Assembly: GCF_009651005.1 (NCBI RefSeq)
Contig: NZ_WHVW01000011.1
Location: forward strand, 1-64,000
Length of the DNA stretch: 64,000 bases
From: Sporosarcina obsidiansis
GTDB taxonomy: Bacteria; Bacillota; Bacilli; Bacillales_A; Planococcaceae
Direction of reading: 5' to 3'
This document shows, in pieces, positions 9,392 to 18,017 of this stretch (positions are counted from its first letter, which is position 1; each line of letters starts with the position of its first letter). The notes below the pieces were generated by a model, which saw nothing but the letters and a program-made list of their open reading frames with translations, did no database searches and had not been told where the DNA came from. The translations under genes were made by a program, and so were the position numbers.

Positions 9392-9673
9392 TCATCCTCC
9401 GCTGACGCAACGTTCCACGGTATGCTGAGCTTCAAATTCCGCATATAAACATTCTGCCGCTATGTTTAGGTTGATCTGCGACATTTCAACATACCCTCTG
9501 ATCATGGCCTCCCGTAATAAGGAAGCTTCACCATATTCCATATGTCTCTCTGTTGTCACATAAACGAAATCGCCTTGCACCCGCTCCCGCTGAAAGATTG
9601 CGTCTTCATTTTGCTGCTGCAATCTTCTTGAGGCTATACTAATTATTTCTTTTTCGTTTTTATCCGTACGCAA
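9392..9673 (-). CDS. ndoAI: Antitoxin NdoAI (EndoAI)
   Basis: A 93-residue antitoxin partner of NdoA. The C-terminal toxin-binding tail matches the family closely ([13 protein letters not shown]... ending TVERCVSGG). The N-terminal ribbon-helix-helix region is much less like B. subtilis NdoAI. I chose the TTG at 9673 because GGAGGTG stands six bases before it and the length equals the family's 93; an upstream ATG (9697) would lack this site. It lies between alr and ndoA as in B. subtilis. Confidence 0.88.
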   Translation of the reverse strand: MRTDKNEKEIISIASRRLQQQNEDAIFQRERVQGDFVYVTTERHMEYGEASLLREAMIRGYVEMSQINLNIAAECLYAEFEAQHTVERCVSGG

Positions 9674-9885
9674 CTTGAGCACCTCCGACAAACCCATCCC
9701 TTATTTCTATATCAAGTCTATCTTACCATTGAAATTCTATTATGAACAGACATGGTTTGAACTCTTATGACAAGAAATACAAGTTTATTCGTTAGTTTGT
9801 CGAAATAATGGTCGTTACATCGAATGTTTTTCAATAGTACATGCTAGCATTATCACACTGTACGTCGCTCCCTGTACATTGTATT

Positions 9886-11001
9886 TCACTTGTATACTCT
9901 AGGAATCCGCTCAGAAAATGTCACGGATATTTCGTAAGGGATGGTGCCTAGCCGTTCCGCCCATTCTTCTATCGTGATCTCCTCATCTCCCTGCTTGCCG
10001 ATCAATACGACTTTTTCACCTTCCGGATAATCGCACGGTAACTTGATCATGCATTGATCCATGCATATTGTACCTACAATTGGAACGCGATTTCCACCTA
10101 CTAATACTTCTTGCCCTATTAAAGAACGTTTCAAACCATCTGCATAGCCAATTGGCAATGTTCCAATCCATTCCTCTTCAGACGTTTCATACGTTCCACC
10201 ATAGCTAATTCTTTCACCCGCAGGAAGTTTTTTCACGTAAGCCAATTCGGTTTCAATCATCATCGCTTTCTCAAGTTCAAAGGGTAACTTTTTCGCAACC
10301 ACTGCGGAAGGTGCGATACCGTACAAGCTCACCCCTAAACGAACAGCATCCAATGCATACTCTGGATAAAGTAATGTTGCCGCACTATTAGAGGCATGAA
10401 CAAGGCGCGGCTTTTCAGGAAAACAGGCAACCATTTGCATAAATTGTTGAAATTGCGCTCTAGTTGGCTCTACATTCTCTTCATCCGCACGCGAAAAATG
10501 AGTAAACACTCCATCAATCGACAAATTATCGGACTGATCAAGCAACCCCAATAAATGAGACAGTTCAGATTCAGTCCGTACCCCAATTCTACCCATTCCA
10601 GTGTCAATTTTTACATGAACTTTGCATTTTCTATCGAATCTCTTCTGAGCATTTATTTGCTCCACCCATGTAGCACTTGTGACTGTTACTGTAATTCCTT
10701 GTTCTGCCGCCACTTTTGCAAAAGAAACAGGCGAAGGTCCCATTACTAGAATATCTACTACGGGATGACTTTTTCTAAGCGCTATGGCCTCATCTGGCGT
10801 GGCCACAGCAAGCACCGATGCACCTGCATCCAACGCTGCAAATGCAGTTTGTACTGCACCGTGGCCATAGCCCTCTGCTTTTACGACAGCGATCAGTTGA
10901 GTTTCTTTGGGTAGGTGTGTGCGTACATGTTGTGCATTATGCTTAATAGCAGTTGTGTCAATTATTGCTTTCGTTGGTCGATAATCCGTCTTGTTGAACA
11001 T
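9886..11001 (-). CDS. alr: Alanine racemase
   Basis: A 371-residue fold-type III PLP enzyme that converts L-alanine to D-alanine for peptidoglycan. The PLP lysine is Lys41 in AVVKAEGYGHG. The catalytic tyrosine of the partner subunit is in ISYGGTYE near residue 270. C-terminal motifs include GTICMDQCMIKL. GGGGTGA stands six bases before the ATG. A strong hairpin lies in its leader at 11039-11065. It supplies D-Ala for Ddl and MurF encoded about 8 kb away. Confidence 0.95.
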   Translation of the reverse strand: MFNKTDYRPTKAIIDTTAIKHNAQHVRTHLPKETQLIAVVKAEGYGHGAVQTAFAALDAGASVLAVATPDEAIALRKSHPVVDILVMGPSPVSFAKVAAEQGITVTVTSATWVEQINAQKRFDRKCKVHVKIDTGMGRIGVRTESELSHLLGLLDQSDNLSIDGVFTHFSRADEENVEPTRAQFQQFMQMVACFPEKPRLVHASNSAATLLYPEYALDAVRLGVSLYGIAPSAVVAKKLPFELEKAMMIETELAYVKKLPAGERISYGGTYETSEEEWIGTLPIGYADGLKRSLIGQEVLVGGNRVPIVGTICMDQCMIKLPCDYPEGEKVVLIGKQGDEEITIEEWAERLGTIPYEISVTFSERIPRVYK

Positions 11002-11038
11002 ATCGCTTCACCCCATTGGATAGACTGTATGATCCAGC

Positions 11039-11065
11039 ACACTCTGCCACAAAAGGGCAGAGTGT
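11039..11065 (-). other. Strong hairpin in the alr leader
   Basis: Arms acactctgcc (11039-11048) and ggcagagtgt (11056-11065) are perfectly complementary over 10 bp. The hairpin lies 38 bp upstream of the alr ATG in the ydcC-alr gap. No T-run follows in either direction, so it is not an ordinary terminator. An mRNA 5' stabiliser or processing site is possible. Confidence 0.5.
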
Positions 11066-11126
11066 AGGCCATTTATAGTAATTATCTATCTCAAAGTAGG
11101 GGCAAGTCAATTGATTAAACTACTGC

Positions 11127-12149
11127 TTATTTGGATTCTGTCACCGTCATAGAATTTGCAACTGTGATCAATTCCTCTTTGCTCAATGTATCCGATGCAA
11201 TGAAGAATGAAATTCCATTCATTTCCCAATGAATCGATTGATCCGTTAATGCAGCAACCGCAAATCCTAAATCCACTGGATCCCCTTCTACTGATACCGG
11301 CAGTTGATTCATCGGCTTTTCTGCTGGTTCCTGAATCACCACAAATTCTTTCTCTCCACTGAATGTCATAAATACACGCTGGCCATTTTCAGTCTTCACG
11401 CTTTGTTCATCTGACAGCGTGGCCCCTTCCCAATTGACTGCCGGATAATACGTTTGATAGCCTGTTTTCTCATCGTTGTCTGTTGCTTCTTCATCGTTCT
11501 CCGTCTGATCACTATCGGCTTTCGGTTTATCCATTTCTACCGCATAATCAGCAACTTTATGCTCCACACCCAATGAAATTTTGGAGAACTTGATTGAGAT
11601 TTTTTCCTCTCCTGTTTCATCGTGGATGGTCACCTTAGTTGGCAATAGTGTTTTCTTATCAATATGAATCTTTTGAGTCGGTAATAATTTTTTATGATTA
11701 TTACGAGTTGCAGTTTCAAAGACGTACTCTTTTTCCTTCTCTTGCATGGTAGCCGCCTTGTCAACCTTCATATCTTCTGCTAATGTCCCAATCAAATACC
11801 CCTGGCTATTTTGCGCCGGCCAGTCACTCTGAAATTTATACGTTTTGCCCAAGGATGGTGTAATGACAAAAACACCTTCTTCATTACGGACGATCATTTG
11901 CGAGTCGTTATTCCCCGATTGCGTTACATTTACTTTGTAAAATTCTGGCTTAGTGTGCCAAACTTCCACATCATAGACCCGAGGTTCTGCACCTGTTTTA
12001 ATTTCCATCGAGGCATTCAATTCGTAGCCTTTCGTTTCGTTCCATTTATTACTTAGCTTTTTCATCACATCTTCCTTAGAGGGTTTACCGCATCCCCCTA
12101 ACACTAGCAAGACCGCTACGACAACTAACATTAGAAATCGTTTCCGCAT
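11127..12149 (-). CDS. ydcC: YdcC/GerS-like LolA-fold lipoprotein
   Basis: A 340-residue lipoprotein with an N-terminal signal ending in a lipobox (VLGGC, Cys20). The region at about 30-210 resembles the LolA/DUF4367 sheet fold seen in B. subtilis YdcC and clostridial GerS, proteins linked to sporulation or germination. An acidic linker (about 217-230, rich in E, D, N, T) separates a C-terminal domain of about 105 residues. AAAGGATGA precedes the ATG by five bases. It sits between acpS and alr as in B. subtilis. Function is inferred from position and fold only. Confidence 0.75.
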   Translation of the reverse strand: MRKRFLMLVVVAVLLVLGGCGKPSKEDVMKKLSNKWNETKGYELNASMEIKTGAEPRVYDVEVWHTKPEFYKVNVTQSGNNDSQMIVRNEEGVFVITPSLGKTYKFQSDWPAQNSQGYLIGTLAEDMKVDKAATMQEKEKEYVFETATRNNHKKLLPTQKIHIDKKTLLPTKVTIHDETGEEKISIKFSKISLGVEHKVADYAVEMDKPKADSDQTENDEEATDNDEKTGYQTYYPAVNWEGATLSDEQSVKTENGQRVFMTFSGEKEFVVIQEPAEKPMNQLPVSVEGDPVDLGFAVAALTDQSIHWEMNGISFFIASDTLSKEELITVANSMTVTESK

Positions 12150-12243
12150 TCAATTCATCCTTTCTCCAATCAATTCGGGTAGCTTATCTTATGAGAGAGA
12201 TGATTTGAATATGCGAGCTTGTTTCAAAGATTTAAAGTGTAAA

Positions 12244-12600
12244 TCAAGATTCCACTAGAATCACTTGTGCCGCCGCAACGGTTCGGGTATGCGTGATACT
12301 GACAAAACCATTGACAAGGTCCTTCTTAAAATACAATACAGGGCGGCCGTTCGATTCGGAAAGAATCTCTATATCCAGAAAACCACATTCTTTTCCAATT
12401 CCCGTTCCTCGTGCTTTGGAAAATGCTTCTTTTGCTGCAAAACGACCAGCTAAGTATTCTGTTTTCCGATGCCCACTTAATGTTCCATAGATCTGTAATT
12501 CAGTTACTGATAAAATGCGTTCACGAAATTTATTGCTACGTTGATCTAGGTGGGCAATGCGTTCCAATTCCACAACGTCTAAACCAATTCCTTGAATCAA
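12244..12600 (-). CDS. acpS: Holo-[acyl-carrier-protein] synthase
   Basis: About 118 residues; transfers 4'-phosphopantetheine from CoA to acyl carrier protein. The magnesium-binding motif GLDVVELERI includes Asp8, and AGRFAAKEAFSKARGTGIG carries the second acidic residue. A longer frame begins at 12627, but its internal ATG directly abuts the AAAGGAG site. The TTG at 12600 lies nine bases after that site and gives the usual MIQGIGLDVVE start. It is divergent from the rhomboid gene. Confidence 0.93.
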   Translation of the reverse strand: MIQGIGLDVVELERIAHLDQRSNKFRERILSVTELQIYGTLSGHRKTEYLAGRFAAKEAFSKARGTGIGKECGFLDIEILSESNGRPVLYFKKDLVNGFVSITHTRTVAAAQVILVES

Positions 12601-12668
12601 AATGAACATCTCCTTTCCCATTGACATAAAAAATAGGTATAATCAGTACAGAAGATTGAGGTGAAACT

Positions 12669-13277
12669 ATGTTTATACGAACGGAAAATTTTTCTCAGTA
12701 TGTTCGCGCATATCCGGTCGTCACGTTTCTATTAGCACTGAATATCGGTATTTACATTTTAACGTGGCTGCCGGGTATTGGCGACAGGCTCTTTTTATTT
12801 GGAATCGGTGATAATTTCTTGATTGCTAATGGAGAGTACTGGCGCCTGGTCACCCCCATGTTTTTACATGGCGGTTTTACGCATTTACTGTTCAATATGT
12901 TCTCATTATTCGTTTTCGGACCCGAACTAGAAAAGATCGCGGGGAAGGCCCGATTTATCACGATTTATATGTTGGCAGGTTTATTCGGTGATATTGCTAC
13001 GTATTTTCTACAACCACCAGAATATGCACATGTTGGGGCTAGTGGCGCGATTTTCGGTGTGTTTGGCGCTTTTGGAGCGCTTGTATATTATACGAAGCAT
13101 GTCTTCCCTCAACTGAAGCAAGTAATCTTGCCAATCATCGTCATTAGTGTTGTCATGACTTTCTTCGGTACTAATATTAACGTCACCGCCCACATTGCAG
13201 GATTGATCACCGGCTTTCTCATTGGCCTTAGTTATTTTAATCCGAAACGTATCGTCAGTTGGCGGAAGAAGCGCTAG
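12669..13277 (+). CDS. Rhomboid family intramembrane serine protease
   Basis: A 202-residue protein with about six membrane helices. The catalytic pair is visible as Ser125 in GASGAIFG and His175 in VTAHIAG, and the loop motif GEYWRLVTPMFLHGGFTHLL precedes them. It resembles B. subtilis YdcA in position and size. A TATAAT-like box lies at about 12638, but no well-spaced -35 was found. It is the only plus-strand gene in this part and ends in a 17-bp hairpin, converging on ydbT. Confidence 0.9.
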   Translation: MFIRTENFSQYVRAYPVVTFLLALNIGIYILTWLPGIGDRLFLFGIGDNFLIANGEYWRLVTPMFLHGGFTHLLFNMFSLFVFGPELEKIAGKARFITIYMLAGLFGDIATYFLQPPEYAHVGASGAIFGVFGAFGALVYYTKHVFPQLKQVILPIIVISVVMTFFGTNINVTAHIAGLITGFLIGLSYFNPKRIVSWRKKR

Positions 13278-13281
13278 CTGA

Positions 13282-13319
13282 ACACAAAGCCAGACAAGTT
13301 TCCTTGTCTGGCTTTGTGT
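13282..13319 (+). terminator. Hairpin terminator after the rhomboid gene
   Basis: Perfect 17-bp arms (13282-13298 and 13303-13319) around the tetraloop tttc, starting 5 bp past the stop codon. The T-run is weak, so it may rely on stem stability. Confidence 0.65.
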
Positions 13320-13495
13320 ATATGGATTTATTGGCGCTCTAGTCTGCCGGTAGTCATAACTTCAAGTCAGTGACTATATATATCCAGGCAAACACTTGTA
13401 AAGGACTACTGACCGCTCATAAATTTGCACATGCGATCATAAAAGTTTTTACTGTTCTAGATTCACCAACCAACTCTTTCTCACTAAGGGTACCA

Positions 13496-15007
13496 TCAAT
13501 CATTTCCTTCAGGAGAGTATTCATACCACTTCAGAAAATTTTCTGCTCGGTCTTGCGCCATATGCCGAATGGAAGAAGCGTCGACAGTCACGCCTGATTT
13601 GACATTGACCGTAAGCGTCGCCACTTGCTTCCTACGTTGAAAATAGTTCTGATTCATTTCCATTGCTTGAATACGATTTTTCTCCGTAAACACGGTATGT
13701 CGACTTATGGTTCGAAATCGAATAGTCAGCTGTTTGGATAAAATCGAATATGCCGCTGTCCGGTATTGCCACTGGCCTAAAGCCCACATCAGCGGGAGCA
13801 GTAAAAGCGTCAGCAAACCATATGGAAATAGGAAGTAAGAGATTGCCGAAATGACTACTAACGTCAGAATTAGCTTGAACCGATAATAAAAGTGCCTTCC
13901 TTGTTCATTCAGTTTTTCTGTAGGCTCATTGAAATCTAAATTGGGAAACATCTCCTGTAACGGCTCGATGACTCGATTTCGCTTAGCCAATGGAAACAGC
14001 TTAATTTGCGCACCTTCCCCAACACCGCCTGCACTATTGACAACAACCGTCGCGTAGCCGAATAACTGACGTAACGGATTCTCTACGATCGCTACATTTT
14101 GCACACGATTTAAGGGAATCGTAACGCGTTTCTTCTCGAGCAGACCTCGTGTAATGATGAGATCATCTTTTTCGAGTACCACTTTGAAATCATAATTAGC
14201 TAAGAAGGTCATAGCGACAGATAATAACCAAACGAATAGAAAGCCGAGTAATATCATGATGGTGATCACAAATACACCAAAACGGACAAAAGATTCTAAC
14301 TCGCCAAACAGCCAATCAAACGGAATGAGTTCTTCTATTTGCGATAGAAATACAATTGCACCCGATAGAATGACACCAATTCCTCCTGACGTCGTTGCCA
14401 ACATTAACAAATCCCCTGTTGTCATGGAAAAAATGGCCGATGCAGACCGTGCTGTTTCTTGAGCAACTTCTGGTTCTCTATAAAGCAATAACTCATCATT
14501 GTCATACCGATGAAGAAGCGGCCCTATAATTTGATCTTTTTTCGCACGCTGAATTTCCTGCTCAATTTGACGAGCCGCTTCTTTCGTAATGGCGGTCAGT
14601 TCCGCTTCCGAATCCTTTCCCGAAGAAGAACCCGCCGTCTCTACTTTTACTTTGACCAATTGAAAAGGTCGATGAAAAATACCTTCTGTATAGTCTAGAC
14701 TCTGTATACGGTCAAATGGGATGTAGCGTTTTTTCCGGACGAACAGCCCCGACACAATCCGCAATTCTTGATCCTCAAACCAATAATCGAAGCGCCGCCA
14801 TTTTACAATGCCTGAGACCAATATAAACACGATCAGAATGCCGAAGAAAATCAGTGACCAATACTGAATAAACCAAGGTCCAGAACGCTCACCTTTAAAG
14901 CCGTTGACGACAACTAAAATAATAAATGGTCCGATCATGTCCTTCAAGGCTTTAACCGTCTCTACTACAGCCGTAATCCAATGCAATTTATACCGTTGTT
15001 CAGACAT
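13496..15007 (-). CDS. ydbT: YdbT-like bacterial PH-domain membrane protein
   Basis: About 503 residues with paired hydrophobic segments near the N-terminus (about 20-65) and in the middle (about 205-275 and 375-410). Between them are repeated bPH2 (DUF304) domains: YIPFDRIQSLDY, VTIPLNRVQNVAIVENPLRQLFGYATVVV and NRIQAMEMNQNYFQRR. The ATG at 15007 overlaps the ydbS stop (ATGTCTGA), so the pair is translationally coupled. In B. subtilis ydbST contributes to resistance to some antimicrobial peptides; function here is inferred. A longer start at 15055 would overlap ydbS deeply and is rejected. Confidence 0.85.
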   Translation of the reverse strand: MSEQRYKLHWITAVVETVKALKDMIGPFIILVVVNGFKGERSGPWFIQYWSLIFFGILIVFILVSGIVKWRRFDYWFEDQELRIVSGLFVRKKRYIPFDRIQSLDYTEGIFHRPFQLVKVKVETAGSSSGKDSEAELTAITKEAARQIEQEIQRAKKDQIIGPLLHRYDNDELLLYREPEVAQETARSASAIFSMTTGDLLMLATTSGGIGVILSGAIVFLSQIEELIPFDWLFGELESFVRFGVFVITIMILLGFLFVWLLSVAMTFLANYDFKVVLEKDDLIITRGLLEKKRVTIPLNRVQNVAIVENPLRQLFGYATVVVNSAGGVGEGAQIKLFPLAKRNRVIEPLQEMFPNLDFNEPTEKLNEQGRHFYYRFKLILTLVVISAISYFLFPYGLLTLLLLPLMWALGQWQYRTAAYSILSKQLTIRFRTISRHTVFTEKNRIQAMEMNQNYFQRRKQVATLTVNVKSGVTVDASSIRHMAQDRAENFLKWYEYSPEGND

Positions 15008-15482
15008 CGTCTTTCGCCACCCTTGCAAACGTGGAGATTCGGTTACGCAATTCATCCGCTTCCTCCGTCACCAAAGCTGGAATGGAATGATTCGTTGCCG
15101 CTGTAGATATCGTAATCGACGCGAGGCCATATTTACGCAAGATCGGCCCCTCCGCTGTGTCCACATGCTGCACACGCACCATCGGAATCAACGTCCGATT
15201 CACAATGAAAAGCCCATGTTGCAACTCAATCTCAGCCTCGCGCACTTCATAACGCCATCGTTCCCATCGAATTTTCGGGAAAAGATATATAGAGAAAAAT
15301 GCATATAGAACGACAATGACTGCTGCCACTATACCAATCCAAATGGGCCCTTCAAAATAGTACACAAGAAAACCAACACCGATAGCCACAGCCAAAGTAA
15401 TTAATGTTTGAATAATCCCATATAGTCTCCAAACCGTAAGTCCCTTTTTGGAGATTTGATTCGCCGGTTGCTGCCTCAACAT
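15000..15482 (-). CDS. ydbS: YdbS-like bacterial PH-domain membrane protein
   Basis: About 160 residues. Two adjacent membrane segments (about 22-60) are followed by one bPH2/DUF304 domain (HGLFIVNRTLIPMVRVQHVDTAEGPILRKYGLASITI). The ATG at 15482 lies five bases after GAGG; the GTG six bases upstream belongs to the ribosome site AGAGGTGG. It is the first gene of the ydbS-ydbT pair. Confidence 0.87.
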   Translation of the reverse strand: MLRQQPANQISKKGLTVWRLYGIIQTLITLAVAIGVGFLVYYFEGPIWIGIVAAVIVVLYAFFSIYLFPKIRWERWRYEVREAEIELQHGLFIVNRTLIPMVRVQHVDTAEGPILRKYGLASITISTAATNHSIPALVTEEADELRNRISTFARVAKDDV

Positions 15483-15620
15483 ATCCACCTCTTTTTCTTA
15501 ACAATTACACCTTGGCATACTTGCCTATACTAATCCAATAGAATTTCCATTATATGTACAAATCCTTCGTGTTAAAAATCGTACCCTACCTCTAGTTGCA
15601 GGAAAGGAGAGGTCAGTTGC

Positions 15621-15704
15621 ATGAGTTCGATTTTACACAAATTCCAGAACCAATCTAAAAGCAAGCATAGTAACCAGAAGGAGGAAGGCCTTTTTAAAAT
15701 ATAG
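15621..15704 (+). CDS. Possible 27-residue hydrophilic small protein
   Basis: The ORF encodes a short basic, Gln/Ser/Lys-rich peptide beginning MSSILHKFQNQ and ending EEGLFKI. AAAGGAGAGG stands eight bases before the ATG, which is the main support. The ORF overlaps the opposite-strand small ORF at 15633-15785, so at most one of them may matter. I recognise no family. It could be a chance ORF. Confidence 0.35.
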   Translation: MSSILHKFQNQSKSKHSNQKEEGLFKI

Positions 15705-15785
15705 TTTTGTAATTCTTTCTTCCTTTTGAACACACGCAAATATACTTGCCATTAGCAAGAAAACCGCTGGAAATAACGTCAACAT
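15633..15785 (-). CDS. Possible small two-helix membrane protein, 5' end frameshifted
   Basis: The frame encodes 50 residues from the ATG at 15785 with two hydrophobic stretches (MLTLFPAVFLLMASIFA and KAFLLLVTMLAFRLVLEFV) separated by the charged loop QKEERITKLYFK. There is no ribosome site before this ATG. A very strong site (AGGAGAGAGGGGGG) precedes an ATG at 15807 that is in a different frame. Removing one A from the AAA at 15802-15804 would join them into a 57-residue protein starting MNSLLLIML. It is therefore a frameshifted gene, a sequencing error or chance. Confidence 0.35.
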   Translation of the reverse strand: MLTLFPAVFLLMASIFACVQKEERITKLYFKKAFLLLVTMLAFRLVLEFV

Positions 15786-15807
15786 TATAAGCAGTAGAGA
15801 ATTTCAT

Positions 15808-16031
15808 ACCCCCCTCTCTCCTCTTAATGGAATGCCCCATCTATCGCAACCTATTCTAGACGCATTCCCTTATACGGATGAATTATATCATCAGCCTGCA
15901 CACTCGCTTTCCTTCCGCTATCCATCACAGTAAATCCCATTCATAATAGGCAAAGTGAGAACTTCTGTTAAGTAATCTATTATTGTATACGTTAGAAAGC
16001 AGAAAACGTTTCAATGTTCGTCTTTTAAACA
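15808..16031. other. Intergenic region without a recognised gene
   Basis: I find no supported ORF or RNA here. It lies between the small-ORF area and the cshA terminator. Confidence 0.5.
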
Positions 16032-16066
16032 TAAAAATCCGGAATTGCTGAGCAATCCCGGATTTT
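16032..16066 (-). terminator. Terminator of cshA
   Basis: Arms of 16 bp with one mismatch (16034-16049 and 16051-16066), with T-rich flank on the minus strand, 14 bp past the cshA stop. Confidence 0.85.
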
Positions 16067-16079
16067 CATTAATCTATTC

Positions 16080-17588
16080 TTATCGTTCCGTACGGCTGCT
16101 ACTGCTGCGTCGTGAACCGCCGTCTCTTCTGCCACCATCGCGTCCGCCGCTGCGTCGTGAACCACCAGCGCTACCGCTGAAGCTTCTACTACGTCCGCCT
16201 TGAGAGCGTCCACCGCTACTGCGATTGCCTTTGTAACCACCGCCGCTGCGTGAAGACGTCTTACGTGAAGGTAATGGACGCTCTTCCGTAATCGTAACTG
16301 GTGTTTCATCAACATTTTTCGTTAATGATTTAAGAGCTGCCGCAACAATATCTTTTGCTTCGTATTTATCAAGTAATTGTGCAGCTAGTCCTGCGTAATC
16401 TTCTAAATTATTTTGTTCAATAGCTTCCGCTAAAGATTCTACTGCTATTTTCTTCTGTTCGAATAATGCTTCATCAGATGTCGGTGGACGTAAAGGAGTC
16501 ATACGCTTCTTAGTCGTTTCCTCAACGATACGAAGGTAACCCATTTCACGTGGCGTTACGAATGTAATTGCCATTCCGCTCTTACCCGCACGACCTGTAC
16601 GTCCGATACGGTGAACATAGCTTTCTGGATCTTGTGGAATATCAAAGTTGTAGACATGTGTTACGCCTGAAATATCCAATCCACGTGCTGCTACGTCTGT
16701 TGCTACTAGCACATCAATTTTGTTTTCTTTAAATTGACGTAATACAGACATACGCTTCGCTTGAGTCAAATCACCGTGGATTCCTTCTGCTAAGTAACCA
16801 CGGATGCTCAATGCGTGTGCCAACTCGTCAACACGACGCTTTGTACGACCAAATACAATTGCAAGTTCAGGCTGATGAACGTTCAATAATCTAGATAGCA
16901 CATCAAACTTCTCACGTTCGTGGGCTTTCACGAAGAACTGTTCGATATTTTCCACAGTCATCTCTTTAGACTTAATCTTTACGATTTCTGGGTTTTTCAT
17001 GAACGTTTCTGCAATTTTGCGGATTGGAGCCGGCATTGTTGCTGAGAATAACAACGTCTGACGCTCAGCCGGTACGCTTGCAAGAATTGTATTGATATCT
17101 TCAATGAATCCCATGTTCAACATTTCGTCTGCTTCGTCCAACACAATCGTCTGAACGTTGTCTAACTTCAATGTTTTACGGTTGATATGATCCAATATAC
17201 GTCCAGGTGTACCTACTACGATATTCGGATTGTTACGAAGTGCACGGATTTGGCGTCCGATTTCTTGACCGCCATAAACGGAAAGAACTTTCGCACGGCT
17301 ACCGTAGCCCACTTTGTAGATTTCTTCAGATACTTGGATTGCCAATTCACGAGTAGGTGCAATGACCAACGCCTGAACTGCTGGATTTTTCGGATCCAAT
17401 TTCTCAATGATCGGAATACCGAAAGCTGCAGTTTTACCTGTACCTGTCTGTGCTTGCCCGATGACGTCGCGGCCTTCCATTCCAAATGTAATGGTACCTT
17501 CCTGGATTGGTGTTGCCTCTTCAAACCCCATGCGTAGCAAAGCGTTTTGTGTTGTTTCACTAATATTCAATTCTGAAAACTTTGTCAA
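16080..17588 (-). CDS. cshA: DEAD-box RNA helicase CshA
   Basis: About 502 residues, an ATP-dependent RNA helicase involved in cold adaptation and RNA turnover. Visible motifs are the Q-motif (GFEEATPIQ), Walker [16 protein letters not shown], and [10 protein letters not shown] of motif VI. The C-terminal tail (about 440-502) is rich in Gly, Arg and Ser, an RGG-like RNA-binding tail. The TTG at 17588 gives the start MTKFSEL with a ten-base spacer from AAAGGAG; another TTG at 17597 is only three bases from it. An upstream region of about 310 bp with hairpins may be a long leader. Confidence 0.92.
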   Translation of the reverse strand: MTKFSELNISETTQNALLRMGFEEATPIQEGTITFGMEGRDVIGQAQTGTGKTAAFGIPIIEKLDPKNPAVQALVIAPTRELAIQVSEEIYKVGYGSRAKVLSVYGGQEIGRQIRALRNNPNIVVGTPGRILDHINRKTLKLDNVQTIVLDEADEMLNMGFIEDINTILASVPAERQTLLFSATMPAPIRKIAETFMKNPEIVKIKSKEMTVENIEQFFVKAHEREKFDVLSRLLNVHQPELAIVFGRTKRRVDELAHALSIRGYLAEGIHGDLTQAKRMSVLRQFKENKIDVLVATDVAARGLDISGVTHVYNFDIPQDPESYVHRIGRTGRAGKSGMAITFVTPREMGYLRIVEETTKKRMTPLRPPTSDEALFEQKKIAVESLAEAIEQNNLEDYAGLAAQLLDKYEAKDIVAAALKSLTKNVDETPVTITEERPLPSRKTSSRSGGGYKGNRSSGGRSQGGRSRSFSGSAGGSRRSGGRDGGRRDGGSRRSSSSRTER

Positions 17589-17757
17589 AATATTCAATCT
17601 CCTTTATTTCTTCATTTGACAATTGGTTACATTTGCAAATGAAAGCGCGGCAACTTCGAGCCATGTACTTTGAAAGTTGGGAGCATTTCCGATATATCCA
17701 TCTCTGGCTTGTAGAGGAAATCTTCTAGAAGGATTCCTGCGGATGCAGAGGGGTCAT

Positions 17758-17796
17758 ATCAATTACACCTAGCGTAATTGCGTCCAGATTTTTATG
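17758..17796. repeat. Short dispersed repeat, copy in the cshA upstream region
   Basis: The sequence ATCAATTACACCT then AGCGTAATTGCGTCC matches the copy at 31711-31740 with a one-base indel and a few changes. AATTAC and GTAATT make a small palindrome inside it. A weaker third copy starts near 15501. Confidence 0.6.
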
Positions 17797-17862
17797 CAGC
17801 ACAATGTAAAACCTGCGACATACAAGGAAAGCCCGGTCCTTGCCGAGCGGTGAGAACGGCAA
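17758..17862 (-). other. Possible structured leader upstream of cshA
   Basis: On the minus strand this stretch carries two consecutive hairpins, ttgccg/cggcaa (17840-17845 with 17857-17862) and aagga/tcctt, followed by one copy of a short dispersed repeat (17758-17796). It lies 170-270 bp before the cshA start. Cold-shock helicase genes in other bacteria often have long structured leaders; whether this one is transcribed is unknown. Confidence 0.35.
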
Positions 17863-17900
17863 ATCATTGCTAGTTTGCCTACTTATCCACCGTTTTATTC

Positions 17901-17935
17901 AAAAAAAAGTACTCTCCGCAAAAAAACGGAAGAGT
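17901..17935 (-). terminator. Terminator after the murF-esterase genes
   Basis: Stem actctccg (17911-17918) with cggaagagt (17927-17935), one bulge, followed on the minus strand by an eight-T run (17901-17908). It lies about 80 bp past the esterase stop. Confidence 0.75.
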
Positions 17936-18017
17936 GCTGTGTAAATGTATCCAATTCCTTTCATTAGTTTACCACGGCTTACAACAGACTGCAACGAATC
18001 CGCTTATGTTCCATTAA

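Noticed and set aside
9388..9444. N-terminal extension of the NdoA toxin
   Set aside because: It lacks a ribosome site, and the TTG at 9387 gives the family length and start.
12621..12645. TTGACA and TATAAT upstream of the rhomboid gene
   Set aside because: The two boxes are only 11 bp apart, which is not a functional spacing; they may be unrelated.
16025..16315. Minus-strand Ala/Val-rich ORF overlapping the 3' end of cshA
   Set aside because: It is an out-of-frame reading of the Gly/Arg/Ser repeat codons of cshA.
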